From contig CACHYW010000005.1 in NCBI GenBank assembly GCA_902584215.1, forward strand, positions 1 through 49,726: a stretch of 49,726 nucleotides of DNA, given 5' to 3'. Source of the DNA: an uncultured Pelagibacteraceae bacterium. Its GTDB lineage: Bacteria; Pseudomonadota; Alphaproteobacteria; Pelagibacterales; AG-422-B15. Shown here piece after piece: positions 28,812 to 38,836 of the stretch. The notes under the pieces were generated by a model. It made no database searches and was not told where the DNA came from. It saw only the letters and a program-made list of their open reading frames with translations. Within the stretch, counting starts at the first letter, position 1. Every line of letters starts with the position of its first letter. Both the position numbers and the translations under genes were made by a program.

Positions 28812-29909
28812 ATGAGTGCAGACGTAGAATTAAACAATGTTTCAGTTACTTTTGGGAGTTTTTATGCAGCTAAAAGCGTTAACGTAAAAATTAACGGCGG
28901 TGAATTCTTTTCTTTCTTGGGACCATCTGGCTGCGGAAAGACAACATTGCTGAGAGCTATTTCAGGATTTCAAGATCCCTCTGAAGGATCTGTGTTAATT
29001 GATAACAAAGATATGTCTGGCATTGGACCAAACAAAAGACCTACTTCTCTCATATTCCAGAATCTGGCCTTATTTCCTTTAATGTCAGTTTCTGAAAATA
29101 TTGCTTTCTCTCTTGAGGTCAGAGGAGTCTCGAAGGGAGATAGACAAAAAAGAGCAGATGAGCTTTTAGAGCTTATTGCATTGGAGGGACAGGGCGAAAA
29201 AAAAGTACATCAATTATCAGGTGGACAAAAACAAAGAGTAGCAATCGCAAGAGCATTGGCTGTTGAACCAAAAGTTTTATTATTAGACGAACCTTTATCT
29301 GCATTAGATCTAAAACTAAGACAAAGAATGAGAACCGAGTTAAGAGAAATCCAAAAAAGGGTTAACATAACATTTATCTATATTACTCATGACCAAGGGG
29401 AGGCATTAACAATGTCTGATAGGATTGCTGTAATGAACGAAGGGGAAATTGAGCAGATAGGACCTTGTGATGAAGTCTATAACAACCCATTAACCCCTTT
29501 TGTTGCAACTTTTGTTGGAGAAAACAATCCTCTATTTGGAAAAGTAAAAGAGACCAATCAAAATAAGATTAAAATAGAAACCCCTGATGGTGATTTCGTA
29601 TCGACAATGAACGAAAATAAGAAATTAAACATTGGGGATGAAGCAATTGCTTTTGTAAGACCTGAGTCATTATTCATACCAAGAGATGGTGACAGTTTTG
29701 ATAATTTAATTGATGTAGACATTGAAAGTTTTGAATTTGAGGGAAATATAAAAAATTTCTACGCAACATTAAAGTCTGGAACAAAGATCAAGTTTTCTAT
29801 TCCAAATGCAATTGATACTTCATCAATCTCTGCAGGTACAAAATTACAACTTGGCTTTGAGTCCACAAAGTCTTCAATTCTACCTAAAGCACAATTAGCC
29901 ATAGATTAA
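28812..29909 (+). CDS. Polyamine-type ABC transporter ATP-binding protein (PotA-like)
   Basis: GPSGCGKTT, LSGGQKQRVAIARAL, LLLDEPLSALD, TOBE-like C-terminal region. Confidence 0.93.
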   Translation: MSADVELNNVSVTFGSFYAAKSVNVKINGGEFFSFLGPSGCGKTTLLRAISGFQDPSEGSVLIDNKDMSGIGPNKRPTSLIFQNLALFPLMSVSENIAFSLEVRGVSKGDRQKRADELLELIALEGQGEKKVHQLSGGQKQRVAIARALAVEPKVLLLDEPLSALDLKLRQRMRTELREIQKRVNITFIYITHDQGEALTMSDRIAVMNEGEIEQIGPCDEVYNNPLTPFVATFVGENNPLFGKVKETNQNKIKIETPDGDFVSTMNENKKLNIGDEAIAFVRPESLFIPRDGDSFDNLIDVDIESFEFEGNIKNFYATLKSGTKIKFSIPNAIDTSSISAGTKLQLGFESTKSSILPKAQLAID

Positions 29910-29911
29910 AT

Positions 29912-30841
29912 ATGGGAAATTATTTATTCACGCAGCCATTTTTTAAAAAGAACGGTAAGGCAGTTGCTATTTATTTCTTGGTGGCAATAGTCTTTTGGTT
30001 TGTTTTTCTTGTCATAATACCTCAACTATACATGCTGGACTTATCTTTTAGATCAAATGTCCCGCCGTTAGCGCGCGGAGGACCTCAAGATTATTATACA
30101 ATGGAACATTATCAGCATTTTGTTTTTGGCTCAAAAACATCACTTGATGCATTTAATTTTGTTGATCTTGGAGTTTTTGGAAGAACTATTCTTGTATCGA
30201 TAATGGTCACTATTGCGAATTTGTTATTTTGTTATCCAATTGCTTTTTATATTGCTAAAATTGCCAACCCAAGCACTGCGAGATTATTGATTGTTTCTTT
30301 AATAATACCATTTTGGATCAATGAACTCTTAAGGTCCTTCGCATTAAGAATACTTTTTGCAAATGAAGGAGTTATAAATAATTTTTTAACTGGAATAGGA
30401 ATAATTGATCAAAGTATTTTGTTCATTACATACGATATTGGATTATATACGGGCCTGGTATACGCATACATTTTATTAATGATGTTTCCTCTATATAACG
30501 CCATTGAGAGCTTAGACATTAATCAGATTGAGGCCGCAAAAGATCTAGGCTCCTCCTCTTTGAGAACGCATTGGAGGATAGTAATTCCTCATGCAAAGCC
30601 AGGAATTGTGTCTGGATGCACAATGGTATTCATGTTGACTGTGGGAGCTCTTGCAACACCAGTGGTCTTAAGCAGCCCAAATACTCTTTGGTTTCCACAG
30701 CTCATTTACCAGTGGTTCAACATGAATGATAACTGGTCCCGTGGATCAGCGTACTCCATTATTTTATTAATTATTTCTGTTATTTTTGTTTTAGCAATGA
30801 TGCGGATTTTTAAAGTTAAGATAGGTGAAATTATAAAATGA
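29912..30841 (+). CDS. ABC transporter permease (PotB-like)
   Basis: Multi-TM with EAA-like loop IEAAKDLGSSSLRTHWRIVIPHAKPG. Confidence 0.92.
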   Translation: MGNYLFTQPFFKKNGKAVAIYFLVAIVFWFVFLVIIPQLYMLDLSFRSNVPPLARGGPQDYYTMEHYQHFVFGSKTSLDAFNFVDLGVFGRTILVSIMVTIANLLFCYPIAFYIAKIANPSTARLLIVSLIIPFWINELLRSFALRILFANEGVINNFLTGIGIIDQSILFITYDIGLYTGLVYAYILLMMFPLYNAIESLDINQIEAAKDLGSSSLRTHWRIVIPHAKPGIVSGCTMVFMLTVGALATPVVLSSPNTLWFPQLIYQWFNMNDNWSRGSAYSIILLIISVIFVLAMMRIFKVKIGEIIK

Positions 30842-32046
30842 AACCAACATACTTTATTAATTTCATGATGGGCATGTATATCTTTATATTTTTTGCCTAT
30901 CTATTTGGTCCATTGATCATCATGAGTATTACAGCATTTAATTCTGCCGAGTTTCCATCTATTTCTCCTTGGGAGTGTTTTAGTTTTAGATGGTTTAATG
31001 AAGGAAAAATTGCATATGACGGACAACATTTAGCAGGCCTTCTTTCAGATTGGCGATTACATGATGGGATTATTAGTAGTTTAATTATAGGAGCAGGAGT
31101 CGTATCACTTTCTGTGCCCATTGGCATGGCAGCCGCGATTGTCTTAACACAAGTTCGATCTCAGTTAAGAGATATTTATTATTCAATCTCTATTATGCCT
31201 GTTTTATTTCCTGGTGTCATTATTGGAATATCCACTGTAGTATTATGGGATCGTATCGCAGGACTTGGAGGAGATGGGTTCATTTCTGATGTTGGTAGAA
31301 ATGGAATATTTCTCACAATTCTAGCACAAACGTGCTTTATATCAACTTACTGCTTTTTAATTTTTGTCGCAAGACTTCAAAGATTTGACCAAACACAAGA
31401 GGAAGCTGCATTGGATTTAGGCGCAACTCAAACACAAGTATTTTTTAAAATTTTAGTACCTTATTTAATGCCGGCGATTGCATCAGCAGCCGTTATTGCC
31501 TTTTTGTTTTCTTTTGAAAATTATAATACGACTGTATTTAGTATTTTATCTGATCAAACACTAACCACAGTCATTGCTTCCAAAGTAAGACTTGGCATAA
31601 GTCCCGCCTTAAGCGCATTGGCTTTGACCATTATAGCATTAACTTTAATTGCAGCTGTTACATATGAAATATTAAGAAGAAGAAGTGAAAAAAAATATGC
31701 TCAATCTCAAGAGATATTTGTTAAAGAGAAAGCTGCTTCTGGGAGAATTAATAAGGAATACAAAGCAGGCTTTAAAGTTCCAAAAGGAATAGTTGCAATC
31801 TTGCTTATATTAGTTTTTGTTACTTATGGAGCAACACAAATTGTCAAAAATGATCTTTATGGGCAGTCTTGCATTGATGCTGCAGATCAGCAAAAAAAAT
31901 CAAAATTCCTTGAACAATTGCAAACCTTAGAGTCTAATGAATTAACTGAGGAAGAACTCTCAGGAGGATCCTTAGGAGGAACAGAAGATTACGATGACAT
32001 TTTCGGAGATCCATCGCTATTCCAAGATTTTGGAGGATTTGATTAA
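30838..32046 (+). CDS. ABC transporter permease (PotC-like) with C-terminal extension
   Basis: EAA-like loop EEAALDLGATQTQVFFKILVPYLMP; roughly 120 aa beyond the usual PotC end, with an added hydrophobic helix and acidic tail. Confidence 0.9.
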   Translation: MKPTYFINFMMGMYIFIFFAYLFGPLIIMSITAFNSAEFPSISPWECFSFRWFNEGKIAYDGQHLAGLLSDWRLHDGIISSLIIGAGVVSLSVPIGMAAAIVLTQVRSQLRDIYYSISIMPVLFPGVIIGISTVVLWDRIAGLGGDGFISDVGRNGIFLTILAQTCFISTYCFLIFVARLQRFDQTQEEAALDLGATQTQVFFKILVPYLMPAIASAAVIAFLFSFENYNTTVFSILSDQTLTTVIASKVRLGISPALSALALTIIALTLIAAVTYEILRRRSEKKYAQSQEIFVKEKAASGRINKEYKAGFKVPKGIVAILLILVFVTYGATQIVKNDLYGQSCIDAADQQKKSKFLEQLQTLESNELTEEELSGGSLGGTEDYDDIFGDPSLFQDFGGFD

Positions 32047-32051
32047 GCTTT

Positions 32052-33011
32052 ATGACTGATAAAAAAGGACCTATTCAACCAGTAAGTGGTACCGTTGTTC
32101 CAAGATACGCTGGACCTTCTACATTTGCACGTTTACCAGAACTAAGAGATGTTGATCAGTGTGATGTAGCAATAATCGGCGTACCATTTGATGCCGGAAC
32201 AAGCTACAGACCAGGAGCTAGGTTTGGTCCTCAGGCCGTTCGACAGGCTTCTCGCCAATTAAGAACAAATTATCATCCGGATTATGATGTTGAACCATTT
32301 AAGGTTCAGCAAGTTGCTGACGCAGGAGACATTGCCTGCAACCCATTTGATATTGATGAGGCCATCAAGCAAATTGAAAAAGGAGCTGATGATTTGCTTT
32401 CAAAAGCAGGAAGCATTGTCACAATTGGCGGCGATCACACAATTGCATTACCACTTTTAAGATCTGTTAACAAAAAAGTTGGTGGACCAGTTGCTTTGGT
32501 TCATTTTGATGCCCATTTAGATACGTGGGACACTTATTTTGGTGCACCATATACGCACGGAACTCCATTTAGACGAGCAAGAGAGGAAAGTTTATTTTTA
32601 GATGATGCTTCAATGCACATTGGCATTAGGGGGCCTTTATACAGCACTAATGATCTAAAAAATGATCGAGATCTAGGATTTAAAACAATACATTGTGATG
32701 AATTTCAGACTAACTCAATTGATCAAATTGTTCAGAGAATTAAAGACAGAATTGCAGACAACCCTCTTTACATATCTATTGATATTGATGTGTTAGATCC
32801 TGCCCATGCTCCAGGCACAGGAACTCCCGAAGTAGCTGGCATGACCACAAGAGAAATTTTAAATGTGTTACGTGGCCTCGCTGGATCTCAACTTGTTTCA
32901 GCTGATGTTGTTGAAGTTGCACCAGCCTATGATCATGCTGAGTTGACTTCCACTGCTGCAGCAACAATCGTTTACGAATTAATAAATATTATTGCGCGAA
33001 ATCCAAAGTAA
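32052..33011 (+). CDS. Agmatinase/ureohydrolase family protein
   Basis: GGDHTIALPLL, HFDAHLDTWD, SIDIDVLDPAHAPGTGTPEVAGM metal-binding motifs. Confidence 0.93.
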   Translation: MTDKKGPIQPVSGTVVPRYAGPSTFARLPELRDVDQCDVAIIGVPFDAGTSYRPGARFGPQAVRQASRQLRTNYHPDYDVEPFKVQQVADAGDIACNPFDIDEAIKQIEKGADDLLSKAGSIVTIGGDHTIALPLLRSVNKKVGGPVALVHFDAHLDTWDTYFGAPYTHGTPFRRAREESLFLDDASMHIGIRGPLYSTNDLKNDRDLGFKTIHCDEFQTNSIDQIVQRIKDRIADNPLYISIDIDVLDPAHAPGTGTPEVAGMTTREILNVLRGLAGSQLVSADVVEVAPAYDHAELTSTAAATIVYELINIIARNPK

Positions 33012-33791
33012 TTATTTTATTTCAAACCAAATAGGCACATGGTCAGAAGGTCGCTCAAGACCTCTGAATTGTTTTTCAATTTGACAATCAATTATTCGAT
33101 CTGTTGCGCTGGGTGTTGATAAAAAATGATCAATTCTAAGACCATTATCTTTTTCCCATGAGCCACGTGAATAGTCCCAGTACGTAAATTCAAATTCTTT
33201 CGAATTAAATACTCGAAATACATCAGTTAGCCCAAGATTGATGATTTCTCTAAAAATTTTAATTGAGTCGGGGTGATGAAGAGCGTCATTTTTCCATTTT
33301 TCAATATTCACAGCATCGCCACGGTTTGGAATTATATTGTAATCTCCCCCAAAAATTACAGTCTCTTGATTATCAATTTTCTGTTTTGCATAATCTTTAA
33401 GTCTTTGCATCCAATCGAGTTTATAAGGAAATTTTTCCGTATCTATTGGATTACCATTGGGTAAATAAATCGTAGCAATATTGAAAGGGTTTCTATCTTT
33501 GATCTTTACTTCAATAAATCTTGCTTGCTCATCTTTCGTATTGCCAGGAAGTTCATTGGCTATAAGCTCCATGGGAAGTTTCGATAATATTGCGACACCA
33601 TTATAAGATTTTTGCCCTTTTGTAATTATTTCAAAGCCCATTTCCTTAATGTCATTAAATGGAAAATTTTCGTCTGTTGACTTAGTTTCTTGAAGCATGA
33701 TGACATCAGGATCAATAGTCTCTTTCAACTGAACAAGGTGAGGTAAGCGAACTCTGATTGAATTGACATTCCAACTAACTATTTTAGTCAT
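33012..33791 (-). CDS. xth: Exodeoxyribonuclease III
   Basis: KIVSWNVNSIRVRLPHL, MLQETKSTDENFP, GGDYNIIP, LRIDHFLST, SDHVPIWF. Confidence 0.94.
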   Translation of the reverse strand: MTKIVSWNVNSIRVRLPHLVQLKETIDPDVIMLQETKSTDENFPFNDIKEMGFEIITKGQKSYNGVAILSKLPMELIANELPGNTKDEQARFIEVKIKDRNPFNIATIYLPNGNPIDTEKFPYKLDWMQRLKDYAKQKIDNQETVIFGGDYNIIPNRGDAVNIEKWKNDALHHPDSIKIFREIINLGLTDVFRVFNSKEFEFTYWDYSRGSWEKDNGLRIDHFLSTPSATDRIIDCQIEKQFRGLERPSDHVPIWFEIK

Positions 33792-33873
33792 AATAAATCT
33801 ATTGTTGTTTTTATAGGATTCTTAAAGTAATCAATTATTATAGGATATAATTTAAATATATAGTTCGCAACTA

Positions 33874-35016
33874 ATGAGTATTTCAAAAGACTTATCATTA
33901 CTTTCTTCATCTCCTGAAACATCAAAAGGAAGATTGATTAAGGAAAGTTATAGTCAAACTCGGTCTGAATTTCAAAGAGATAGAGATAGAATATTGCACT
34001 CAGCTGCTTTTAGAAGACTTAAACACAAAACTCAGGTCTTTGTTTCTCATGAAGGCGATCACTATAGAACAAGACTTACCCATTCTCTTGAAGTATCTCA
34101 AATTGCACGATCAATATGCAGGGTTTTTAATCTTAATGAAGATTTAGCCGATACATTGTCCATAAGCCACGATATAGGACACCCACCATTCGGACACGCA
34201 GGAGAAGATGCTCTTTCTTCGTCAATGAAAAATTATGGAGGGTTTGATCATAATGATCAGGCGATAAGGATAGTGCACCTACTTGAAAAAAAATATTTTA
34301 ATTTTGATGGTCTAAATCTTACATGGGAGACGTTAGAAGGCCTGGTAAAACATAATGGTCCAATAAAAGAAAATATTCCTATGACAATAAATGAATTAAA
34401 TAATAAATTTAATTTACAATTAAATGAGTTTCCATCCTTAGAGGCTCAAATTTCATCAATAGCGGATGATATTGCTTATAACAATCACGATTTAGATGAT
34501 GGCCTCAGAGCTGGGTTTTTCACTTACGATGAGCTGGCCAATCTTCCACTGATCGGTGATATAATAAAAAGCTTTCCAACGGAATTTGAGTCATTCGAGA
34601 TGCAAAGGATAAATAACGAGATAACACGAAAATCAACAGCAATTATGATCAAAGATGTAATGAATACTATTGATGAGCACGTGAGCAAGTTATCTATAAA
34701 AACTGCCAATGATGTTAGGTTGCAAAATCAATTAGTTGCTGATTTCTCACCTGTTATGAAGGAAAAAGTTAGTTCCATAAAATCTTTCCTTTCATCTAAA
34801 ATGTATAACCATGATAAAGTAAAGAGCATGACCCAAAACGCTCACAAAATAATTACCTCCTTATTTCAATTATTTATGAACGCTGACGACATGATATACA
34901 GCAAATATCTGCCAAATTATGAAAATGAAAATCATAAATCAAGAATGATTTGTGATTTTGTTGCAGGTATGACCGATAATTTTGCACAAACAATATATAA
35001 TAAACACATAAATTGA
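33874..35016 (+). CDS. dgt: dGTPase-like deoxyguanosinetriphosphate triphosphohydrolase
   Basis: HD-domain motifs TRLTHSLEVSQIARSI and SISHDIGHPPFGHAGE. Confidence 0.92.
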   Translation: MSISKDLSLLSSSPETSKGRLIKESYSQTRSEFQRDRDRILHSAAFRRLKHKTQVFVSHEGDHYRTRLTHSLEVSQIARSICRVFNLNEDLADTLSISHDIGHPPFGHAGEDALSSSMKNYGGFDHNDQAIRIVHLLEKKYFNFDGLNLTWETLEGLVKHNGPIKENIPMTINELNNKFNLQLNEFPSLEAQISSIADDIAYNNHDLDDGLRAGFFTYDELANLPLIGDIIKSFPTEFESFEMQRINNEITRKSTAIMIKDVMNTIDEHVSKLSIKTANDVRLQNQLVADFSPVMKEKVSSIKSFLSSKMYNHDKVKSMTQNAHKIITSLFQLFMNADDMIYSKYLPNYENENHKSRMICDFVAGMTDNFAQTIYNKHIN

Positions 35017-36755
35017 TGTCAGATATATTTCATTTTTATAAGTCTATTATCTCAAAGGAATTTGTAACAAACTTTAAATTACCAGAGCAAGTTATAAACG
35101 AAAGTCGTTTTGTTGTTGAAAGTCCTAAGAACGAAGACAATGGAGACTTAAGTACTAATATTTGCATGGTTTTAAGCAAAGAGCTCTCCAAACCACCGAT
35201 TAAAATTGCCGAAATTCTTAAAACCTCCCTAGAAAAATACTCTGAATTTGAACAACTAGAGATTGCAAAACCTGGTTTCCTTAACTTTCGTGTCAAAAAG
35301 TCTGTTTGGTATAAATTTCTAAGTGAGAAATTAAATAGCAGCGAACTGTATGATAAAAATATAGGTAATGGCCAAACAATTAATGTGGAATATGTTTCGG
35401 CTAATCCGACTGGACCATTGCACATAGGCCATTGTAGAGGCGCTGTATTTGGTGATGTATTATCAAATTTACTTACATCCACAGGCTATGTTGTAACAAA
35501 AGAATATTACGTAAATGATGCGGGAGTTCAAATTAATTATTTAGCTGACTCAGTTATCATAAGAATTAAAGAAATACTAAATCAGCAAAACGATAATAAT
35601 TATCCAGATAATTTTTATCCTGGCGAGTATCTTATCGATGTTGCAAAAAAAATAATTGATAAAAATGGGAATAAAATTCTAGAGCAAGATAATTTATTTG
35701 AATTAATCAAAGATGAAAGTGTAGCTTTGTTATTGGATTTGATAAAAGCGGATTTAAAACTTTTATCTATCGAGCAAGATCATTTTATATCTGAAAAAAA
35801 ACTAATTGCTGAGGGAAAGATTGATGAGGCTATCAAAAAATTAAAAGATTTAGATCTTATTTACGAAGGTATCTTAAATAAACCAAAAGGAAAGCAAATC
35901 GAAGATTGGGAGCCACGAGAACAGATGCTTTTTAAATCTTCAAATTACGGCGATGAGATAGATAGACCATTACAGAAATCAAATGGGGAGTGGACTTATT
36001 TTGCAAACGATATCGCTTACCATTTTGATAAATACCAAAGAGGATCTCAGAAACTAATTGATATTTGGGGTGCTGATCATGGTGGTTATATAAAACGCAT
36101 GAATGCATCAATAGTTGCTTTAACTAATGATAAAGCAGAATTTTCAGTTAAATTATGTCAAATGGTGAAACTAATAAGTGATGGGAAGCAACTAAAGATG
36201 TCCAAAAGATCAGGTGATTTCATAACAATTAGAGAATTAGTTGATGAAGTAGGCAGCGATTGTATTAGATTTATGATGTTGTATAGAAAAAATGAGGCTC
36301 CATTAGAATTCAACTTTCAGAAAGTTACGGAGCAATCAAAAGATAATCCAGCATTCTATGTACAATATGCTCATGCGAGAATCTGCTCAGTTATAAGGAA
36401 CCTAGAAGATTATAAATTAGGTCTTGACCTAAATTCTTTTGATAAATGTAACTATGAACAGTTGAAGGAAGATGGTGAACTATTTTTATTAAAAAAAATA
36501 ATGAATTATAGCAGCATCATAGAAACTTCAGCTATATTAGAGGAACCTCATAGAATATCTTACTATTTGTATGATTTAGCATCAGCTCTTCATTCATTAT
36601 GGAACCAAGGAAAGATTGACAAAGAAAAGAGGTTTATCGATGAAAACAATATTGAAAGAACTTATGCAAGGATTGCACTTTTAATGCTTACGAAACGTAC
36701 TCTAAAGTCTGGACTTGATATATTAGGTGTTTCTGCACCTGAAGAAATGCAATAA
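35016..36755 (+). CDS. argS: Arginyl-tRNA synthetase
   Basis: VEYVSANPTGPLHIGHCRGAVFGD (HIGH), KMSKRSGDFIT (KMSK), DALR-type C-terminus. Confidence 0.96.
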   Translation: MSDIFHFYKSIISKEFVTNFKLPEQVINESRFVVESPKNEDNGDLSTNICMVLSKELSKPPIKIAEILKTSLEKYSEFEQLEIAKPGFLNFRVKKSVWYKFLSEKLNSSELYDKNIGNGQTINVEYVSANPTGPLHIGHCRGAVFGDVLSNLLTSTGYVVTKEYYVNDAGVQINYLADSVIIRIKEILNQQNDNNYPDNFYPGEYLIDVAKKIIDKNGNKILEQDNLFELIKDESVALLLDLIKADLKLLSIEQDHFISEKKLIAEGKIDEAIKKLKDLDLIYEGILNKPKGKQIEDWEPREQMLFKSSNYGDEIDRPLQKSNGEWTYFANDIAYHFDKYQRGSQKLIDIWGADHGGYIKRMNASIVALTNDKAEFSVKLCQMVKLISDGKQLKMSKRSGDFITIRELVDEVGSDCIRFMMLYRKNEAPLEFNFQKVTEQSKDNPAFYVQYAHARICSVIRNLEDYKLGLDLNSFDKCNYEQLKEDGELFLLKKIMNYSSIIETSAILEEPHRISYYLYDLASALHSLWNQGKIDKEKRFIDENNIERTYARIALLMLTKRTLKSGLDILGVSAPEEMQ

Positions 36756-36756
36756 A

Positions 36757-36948
36757 ATGAAAACTACAATTATTTCAACTGTTTTCATTTCAATTTTTAT
36801 TTTAATTGGTTTTTGGTTATTCTTTGACACTGAATATGCTGATGAGATTATTTCAATTAGTGGAAATTTAGATAATTATAGAATTATACCCGATGATACT
36901 GGGGGGCTAGAATTTCCAGATTTAAATATTTATGAACTGGGCGAGTAA
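36757..36948 (+). CDS. Small TM protein; apparent remnant of the alphaproteobacterial SPOR-domain protein usually found after argS
   Basis: One N-terminal TM and a motif IIPDDTGGLEFPD resembling the RPExPGGMxVPxxD segment of these SPOR proteins; lies between argS and nagZ. Confidence 0.6.
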   Translation: MKTTIISTVFISIFILIGFWLFFDTEYADEIISISGNLDNYRIIPDDTGGLEFPDLNIYELGE

Positions 36949-36959
36949 GCGTCACTATA

Positions 36960-37970
36960 ATGAATAGCTATCTACCCATTATATGTGGAATATCAGGAAC
37001 TGAATTATCGAACGAAGAAATAAAGTTTTTTGAACATTATAAACCCTGGGGCGTAATTCTTTTTGAAAGAAATTGCAGTGATATTAACGCCCTTAAAAAA
37101 CTAACTGCTCATCTCAAAGAAATAAATCATATTAACCTCCCTATATTAATTGACCAAGAGGGTGGGAGAGTATCCAGATTAAACCTTGATGATATAAAAA
37201 AATTTAAAACAAGTGACTTTTTTGGAAAACTGATTGAGAAAGATTTTGATCTTGGATTAAAACTTCTAGAATTAAATTCAATTATGATGGCTAGTACTTT
37301 GAAAGAGCTTGGCATCAATAGCAATACTATTCCCGTACTGGATTTACCTGCAAATGAAGAAAGTGGAATAATTGGCGACAGAGCATATTCTACTGATGAG
37401 AATATTGTGAGCGCAGCAGGAAAAGTAGTTATTAAAACTTTAACATCAAATGGAGTTGCGCCAATCATGAAGCATATTCCTGGGCACGGGAAAGCAAAAG
37501 TAGACAGTCATCTTGAAATGCCAATTGTAGATGCTGAAGAAATACTTTTAGAAAAATACGATTTTAAACCATTTGCTGAAAATGCAGAGGCACAATTGGC
37601 CATGACTGCTCACATTAAATTCAATAAAATAGATTCAGATAATATTGCCACTTTTTCAAAAATAATAATTAAGAAGGTAATAAGGCAGCACATGAAATTT
37701 AAAGGGCTTTTAATGACTGATGATTTGTCCATGAAAGCAGTAAATTGCGAGCCTGTTGATGCAGCAATTAAATCTCTCAAAGCGGGCTGTGATCTAGTTC
37801 TTCATTGCAATGGAAAAATCAATGAAATGAATATGATAGCCAAAAAAATTAAAGAAGAATTTAAGCCAATAGCTATCCCGGATGCAATTGTAGGTACATA
37901 TAATCGACCGGTTTCAATGTACTCAGATAAAGCTGGAAGTGAATTTGAATATTTACTAAGCCAAGCATAG
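36960..37970 (+). CDS. nagZ: Beta-N-acetylhexosaminidase
   Basis: GVILFERNC, LIDQEGGRVSRL, KHIPGHGKAKVDSHLEMP, TDDLSMKAV. Confidence 0.95.
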   Translation: MNSYLPIICGISGTELSNEEIKFFEHYKPWGVILFERNCSDINALKKLTAHLKEINHINLPILIDQEGGRVSRLNLDDIKKFKTSDFFGKLIEKDFDLGLKLLELNSIMMASTLKELGINSNTIPVLDLPANEESGIIGDRAYSTDENIVSAAGKVVIKTLTSNGVAPIMKHIPGHGKAKVDSHLEMPIVDAEEILLEKYDFKPFAENAEAQLAMTAHIKFNKIDSDNIATFSKIIIKKVIRQHMKFKGLLMTDDLSMKAVNCEPVDAAIKSLKAGCDLVLHCNGKINEMNMIAKKIKEEFKPIAIPDAIVGTYNRPVSMYSDKAGSEFEYLLSQA

Positions 37971-38031
37971 GTTATTTTCGTCGAATTAACTATTCTTCTG
38001 CTATATAATAAGGAATCAATCTATCAAAAAA

Positions 38032-38829
38032 GTGGAAGATATTTCAAATACTTATAGTGAAACAAGCCCAAGGGTCGACTCTGACCCTGATGACTTAATC
38101 GTAAATTTAGACGTCTTCGAAGGTCCTTTAGATGTGCTTCTGACGTTAGCAAAATCTCAAAAAGTAGATTTAATGAAAATATCTATTTTACAGCTGACAG
38201 AGCAATATTTGGAATTCATAGCCAAAGTAAGAGACCGCAATTTAGAACTTGCGGCTGACTACTTAGTAATGGCGGCATGGATGGCATTTTTAAAATCAAA
38301 CTTACTAATACCTAGAGAAGAAACTGGTGAAGAGTTGAGTGCAGAGGAGATGGCTGAGCGATTAAAATTCCAATTAAAAAAACTTGAAGCCATAAGACTA
38401 GTGTCACAGAAACTAATGGGCTTGCCAAAGTTAGGTATTGATTTTTTTAATAGAGGAATGCCTGAGGGAATACGTTTAATCAGAACGCCTGAATACTATT
38501 TAGACTTATACGACTTACTTAAATCGTATGCGGACCAGAGGTATAGAACAGCTTATTCATCGATGACAATAGAAAGACCTCAAGTATTTGCAATGGAGGA
38601 TGCACTTGTAAGATTGCAGAGAATGGTTGGTGAGGTTCCTGAGTGGACAAGATTAGAAAAATTTCTACCAAAGGAATTTTCTCAAGGCAAAAATGCTCGA
38701 TCTGGTGTGGCTGGAACTTTAGCAGCGGCAATGGAGTTGGTTAGAGAAGGTGTCCTAGAAGTCCAACAGCTTGTACCATTTGGTCCAGTATTTATTAAAA
38801 ATAAAAAACAAGATGATTTTCTAAATTAA
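38032..38829 (+). CDS. scpA: Segregation and condensation protein A
   Basis: GTG start; LDVFEGPLDVLLTLAKSQKVDLMKISILQLTEQYL. Confidence 0.95.
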   Translation: MEDISNTYSETSPRVDSDPDDLIVNLDVFEGPLDVLLTLAKSQKVDLMKISILQLTEQYLEFIAKVRDRNLELAADYLVMAAWMAFLKSNLLIPREETGEELSAEEMAERLKFQLKKLEAIRLVSQKLMGLPKLGIDFFNRGMPEGIRLIRTPEYYLDLYDLLKSYADQRYRTAYSSMTIERPQVFAMEDALVRLQRMVGEVPEWTRLEKFLPKEFSQGKNARSGVAGTLAAAMELVREGVLEVQQLVPFGPVFIKNKKQDDFLN

Positions 38830-38836
38830 AATTAAT

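Noticed and set aside
27575-32046. The ABC transporter as the taurine importer
   Set aside because: Components look polyamine-type (PotD/A/B/C) and sit beside an agmatinase, not like TauABC
35036-35482. 148-aa minus-strand ORF inside argS
   Set aside because: Antisense to the HIGH-motif region of argS; no independent support
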